A stretch of DNA of 35,344 nt, from positions 1 to 35,344 of the forward strand of contig JASHQE010000281.1 in NCBI GenBank assembly GCA_030037705.1, in the 5' to 3' direction. This document shows positions 33,501 to 35,344 of the stretch, one piece after another. The DNA comes from Acidobacteriaceae bacterium. GTDB taxonomy: Bacteria; Acidobacteriota; Terriglobia; Terriglobales; Acidobacteriaceae. The first letter of the stretch is position 1, and each line of letters starts with the position of its first letter. The notes under the pieces are model-generated. The model was not told where the DNA came from. It was given only the letters and a program-made list of their open reading frames with translations, and searched no databases. A program made the translations under genes and the position numbers.

Positions 33501-34320
33501 GCGCCGCGAAGTACTGCGCGTTTTCCGGGACTTTGATCAGTTCTTCAGGAGTGGCGTCCTCCGGAATCTCCACTTTTCGTTCTGCCCACATGCGCGGAAT
33601 GTTCGCCTGCCAAGCCTCGCGCATTCCACGGATGAACGAATTCGGGCCGCCAAGCAGGAGCACATGCGGCCGCAACGTGTTGCCGCGCGTCAAGACACTT
33701 AGATTCTGGAGCACAATCGCTTCGAAGAGCGAGGCCATCAACTCATTCGGCGGCGTGCCGGTCTTCTGGAGCCCATTGATATCTGTCTCGGCGAACACGC
33801 CGCACTTGCCCGCCACCTTGTGCAGCTTGATGCCGTGATATCCCTGGTTCGCCAACTCCGCCGCCGGAATCTTCAACTTGGCGTTGATCTTGTCGATCAC
33901 CGCGCCGGTGCCTCCGGCGCACTTGTCATTCATCGACGGTATCTTCTTCTTGCGGCCGGTCTCTCCATCATCTTTGAAGACAATGATCTTGGCGTCCTGC
34001 CCTCCCAACTCAATAACGGAATACACCTCGGGATGCAGCTTCTCCACAGCAAGCGAAACGGCGTGCACCTCCTGCACGAATTTCGCCCCAATCATATCTG
34101 CCAGCGTTCCCCCTCCGGAGCCCGTGACGAAGATTCGCGTATCGCCTTTGGCGATGCCGGTCTGCTGCTCCATCCGCTGCAAAAATTCAAGCACCTTTTC
34201 CGGCTGCCTTGTCTCGTGCCGTTGATAATCCTGCCAAAGAATGTCGTCAGTTGCGGCATCGGCCACAACGGCTTTCACCGTTGTAGAGCCCACATCCAAC
34301 CCCACGAGAAGCTTCTGCAT
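30592..34320 (-). CDS. 2-hydroxyacyl-CoA dehydratase activase, duplicated-domain form (BcrAD/BadFG and DUF2229)
   Basis: 1242 residues. The first ATPase domain of the ASKHA fold (1-260) starts with GLDVGSTTVKAVVAD and has the cluster cysteine in GKCGVFAETDI (about 170). The second ATPase domain (about 345-620) has GVDGGSTSTKAVLLS and NTQCSAGNGYF (about 474). A CYFCKNNC group (about 648-656), a His/Cys-rich linker (about 708-728), and a DUF2229-type region (about 765-1000, RIGIPRLLNTYTYAPLF, CYPSKIGIAH) follow. Small activases use ATP and a [4Fe-4S] cluster to inject electrons into hydroxyacyl-CoA dehydratases; the large fused form is common in many bacteria but poorly characterised. AGGAG precedes the ATG. 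The linked subunit lies upstream on the same strand. Confidence 0.88.
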   Translation of the reverse strand: MQKLLVGLDVGSTTVKAVVADAATDDILWQDYQRHETRQPEKVLEFLQRMEQQTGIAKGDTRIFVTGSGGGTLADMIGAKFVQEVHAVSLAVEKLHPEVYSVIELGGQDAKIIVFKDDGETGRKKKIPSMNDKCAGGTGAVIDKINAKLKIPAAELANQGYHGIKLHKVAGKCGVFAETDINGLQKTGTPPNELMASLFEAIVLQNLSVLTRGNTLRPHVLLLGGPNSFIRGMREAWQANIPRMWAERKVEIPEDATPEELIKVPENAQYFAALGAIEFGKDEDPEIGRYLGTEKLSWYIDYGRAEEKAASGTKGLVTNHAELDEFKDMYRRRKFVPASFRSGQVVSGFVGVDGGSTSTKAVLLSKEGDVLCKAYQLSNGNPIHDTIEMFEKLREQVEDQGSSLDVLGVGTTGYAKDILKDVLKADVALVETVAHTESALKFYEDPHVIVDVGGQDIKLIVLKDGRVKDFKLNTQCSAGNGYFLQSTAEGFGMKVEQFADIAFSAKSMPSFGYGCAVFMQSDIVNFQRQGWRSEEILAGLADVLPKNVFLYVASIPNLAALGSRFILQGGTQNNLAVVKAEVDFIRSSFRANGKEPEIIVHEHCGESGAIGAAQEALRLWMRGKETTFIGLDAVRKIHYRTTRNEDTRCYFCKNNCLRTFIDVDVNGAATEVEVVETVATDRIATAEEVVTAVSHLPSLEQIQANLSSEAHGSSCGTPHGDQHSGCGSSHVFKAKAEPLVQIQAAPGAAKPIEMLKPSAEFQPRKTKVPLRVGEQRLIIATCEKGTVEDLDEMKGIKADIDKMKAAHPNFVDIAAREVFRQREVASVADPVPGTKGLFVAKAAKERASLMERRKEFRIGIPRLLNTYTYAPLFNAYFASLGIQQENIVYSDYTTPELYRAGASRGAVDPCYPSKIGIAHVYNLLAAKHSKKPLHAIWFPMYDVLHTSLVNLTGSNACPTVTATPNAVKAAFTKESDLFAENGIEYLDPILNLQDRKICADQMYKAWMPLLGLSREESGRALDMGFKALEDYESEIRHQARAVLDQLERENRIGIVMLGRVYHHDPGLNHEIMDEFQKLGYPVFSQSTLPLDEDLLERLFGEEVRAGIITHPLDISDVWKNRYSTSTNHKVWAAKFTARHPNLVALEVSSFKCGHDAPIYGVIESIIERSGTPYFSFKDLDENKPTGSIRIRVETIDYFLRRYREDVIERKEKERQIDAQLAAFEQSLRGQMQQECDLALAGD

Positions 34321-34462
34321 CAGCTCTTCTCCTCAATTTTCTCGTCGTGCACGTCGGGCAAAATTTTGCGATCTTGAGAACCGCAATGCGTCTGCGCTCG
34401 ATCAGAATGTACAGACTGCACCGCAACCGGATCGCAAGCGGGCCAGTATGCCGCAGAACACG

Positions 34463-35344
34463 CTATGCAGCGCTCTGCGAGGCAAAGGCGACGCGGGTCC
34501 GACGACGGTATTGGCGGTCCCGGTTCATCAAATCGTTCACGTGCCAAGCGAACTGGGCTGCCGTTCCCGCCACACCATCCCGATGTGGAACCTTGTACAG
34601 CGCGCGCTTCAGGTGCGGATGCTCGTCGGCATACGCGCGAAGCTGTTCGATTGATTTGCCCGTCTTTTCCAAGACGGTCTCGAATTCAGCGCGTGCTTTC
34701 GATTTTGCTTCCGCCAAGGCCATCTGCACGCGGCTATGCGCGTTTACTTCTCCTTCGCCGGAGGTCTCGATGGGAAGAAAGATCATGTCTTTGTACTTGC
34801 TCACGACACCGGACTGCACTGCGTCCGATTGTGTCGAAGGCATGCAGCCAAAAGGCTTAAGCGCCAGCACCATGTGGCAGAGGTGATTCACGGTGTAGTA
34901 GACATTTTTCCCCACCTCCATGAACCCTTCACCGCCGCGCGCCAACTGGTGGTAGAACGGATGGGCAAGCCGTGACAGCTCCTTCTGCGGAACAAGGTGA
35001 TGAACCGTGTCGCCCATGTGGTGAATGGTGCGGTGATAAAAATACGTCCACATGGCGCCTCCCACGCTGAGACCTGCCGTTTTCTTCAGCAGCGTTGCGT
35101 GGTTGACTGCGTGCTTTTTCAGTTCGTACCATTTCGGATCACGATGCGGCGCCTGCGCATCTGCCCGCGCCTTGGCCCCCTCTTTTGCCACATACATCAT
35201 GTAGGCAATCCAGGTGGCGATCGGCTCCACGAGCACCTGCGCGCCTTCCTTTTCCAAAAATGCGAACATGTTAAAGTTTCCGTCGCCTTCGGTGGTCTGC
35301 GCCCAGAACTCGCCTGTGATCTTGATGACCGGCTTTACGCGCAG
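34463..35344 (-). CDS. 2-hydroxyacyl-CoA dehydratase-related subunit (partial)
   Basis: The frame is open to the window edge, so the N-terminus is missing; 293 residues are visible and there is no need to start at the internal ATG at 35269, since VKPVIKITGEFWAQTTEGDG just before it is clearly coding. The sequence continues with NFNMFAFLEKEGAQVLVEPIA, KPFGCMPSTQSDAVQSGVV and FLPIETSGEGEVNAHSRVQM, resembling the C-terminal part of the HgdB/FldC-like (DUF2229-linked) proteins found next to large activases. Cys in FGCMPS may be a cluster ligand. It ends about 140 nt upstream of the activase. Substrate unknown. Confidence 0.78.
   Translation of the reverse strand: MRVKPVIKITGEFWAQTTEGDGNFNMFAFLEKEGAQVLVEPIATWIAYMMYVAKEGAKARADAQAPHRDPKWYELKKHAVNHATLLKKTAGLSVGGAMWTYFYHRTIHHMGDTVHHLVPQKELSRLAHPFYHQLARGGEGFMEVGKNVYYTVNHLCHMVLALKPFGCMPSTQSDAVQSGVVSKYKDMIFLPIETSGEGEVNAHSRVQMALAEAKSKARAEFETVLEKTGKSIEQLRAYADEHPHLKRALYKVPHRDGVAGTAAQFAWHVNDLMNRDRQYRRRTRVAFASQSAA

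Overview
The window looks like a chromosome segment from an acidobacterium, most likely class Terriglobia. The basis is moderate to high GC, the gene families present, and an intergenic repeat cluster (271-560) of a kind I associate with that group. This placement is from general familiarity, not a search. No rRNA, tRNA, CRISPR array or insertion sequence was seen.

Layout. (1) 1-270: tail of an unknown plus-strand gene, then a cluster of palindromic repeats. (2) 620-4236, minus strand: a PhoB/PhoR-type two-component pair preceded by an OpgC-like membrane protein. (3) 4332-6514, minus strand: two tandem paralogous small proteins with four conserved cysteines and an XRE/MmyB-type regulator. (4) 7131-20123: a nitrate assimilation island. 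On the minus strand are a uroporphyrinogen-III-synthase-like/GAF/ANTAR fusion, a siroheme nitrite/sulfite reductase (NirA type) and an overlapping CysJ-like flavoprotein, plus an outer-membrane barrel protein. On the plus strand are a DmsB-DmsC fusion (four [4Fe-4S] clusters plus membrane anchor), a NasC/NarB-type molybdopterin nitrate reductase, a truncated haemoglobin and a NarK-family transporter. (5) 20747-30526, plus strand: a compact chemosensory operon (cheA, cheW, soluble PAS-PAS MCP, cheY, cheB, cheR, cheX) ending with a degenerate GGDEF protein. No flagellar or pilus gene is in view. (6) 30592-35344, minus strand: a double-domain 2-hydroxyacyl-CoA dehydratase activase and the end of a linked dehydratase-type subunit.

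How the nitrate island probably works (inference): NarK imports nitrate; the cytoplasmic molybdoenzyme reduces it to nitrite with electrons brought from quinol by the DmsB-DmsC fusion; NirA reduces nitrite to ammonium with electrons from NADPH through the CysJ-like protein; the globin may handle NO by-product.

The most interesting signal is regulatory. The untranslated leaders of the two divergent catalytic units, nirA-cysJ and the nitrate reductase operon, share a sense-oriented element. It consists of a CCCTGT box in a small hairpin and, 44-45 nt downstream, a hairpin reading GCTCCGYGATGAGCC with a six-base loop. Each element sits about 135-150 nt before its start codon and about 50-60 nt after a plausible promoter. 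Because the locus encodes an ANTAR (RNA-binding antiterminator) fusion protein, the element is a candidate target for it. Its geometry is not the canonical ANTAR motif and no U-tract terminator is visible, so a DNA operator remains possible.
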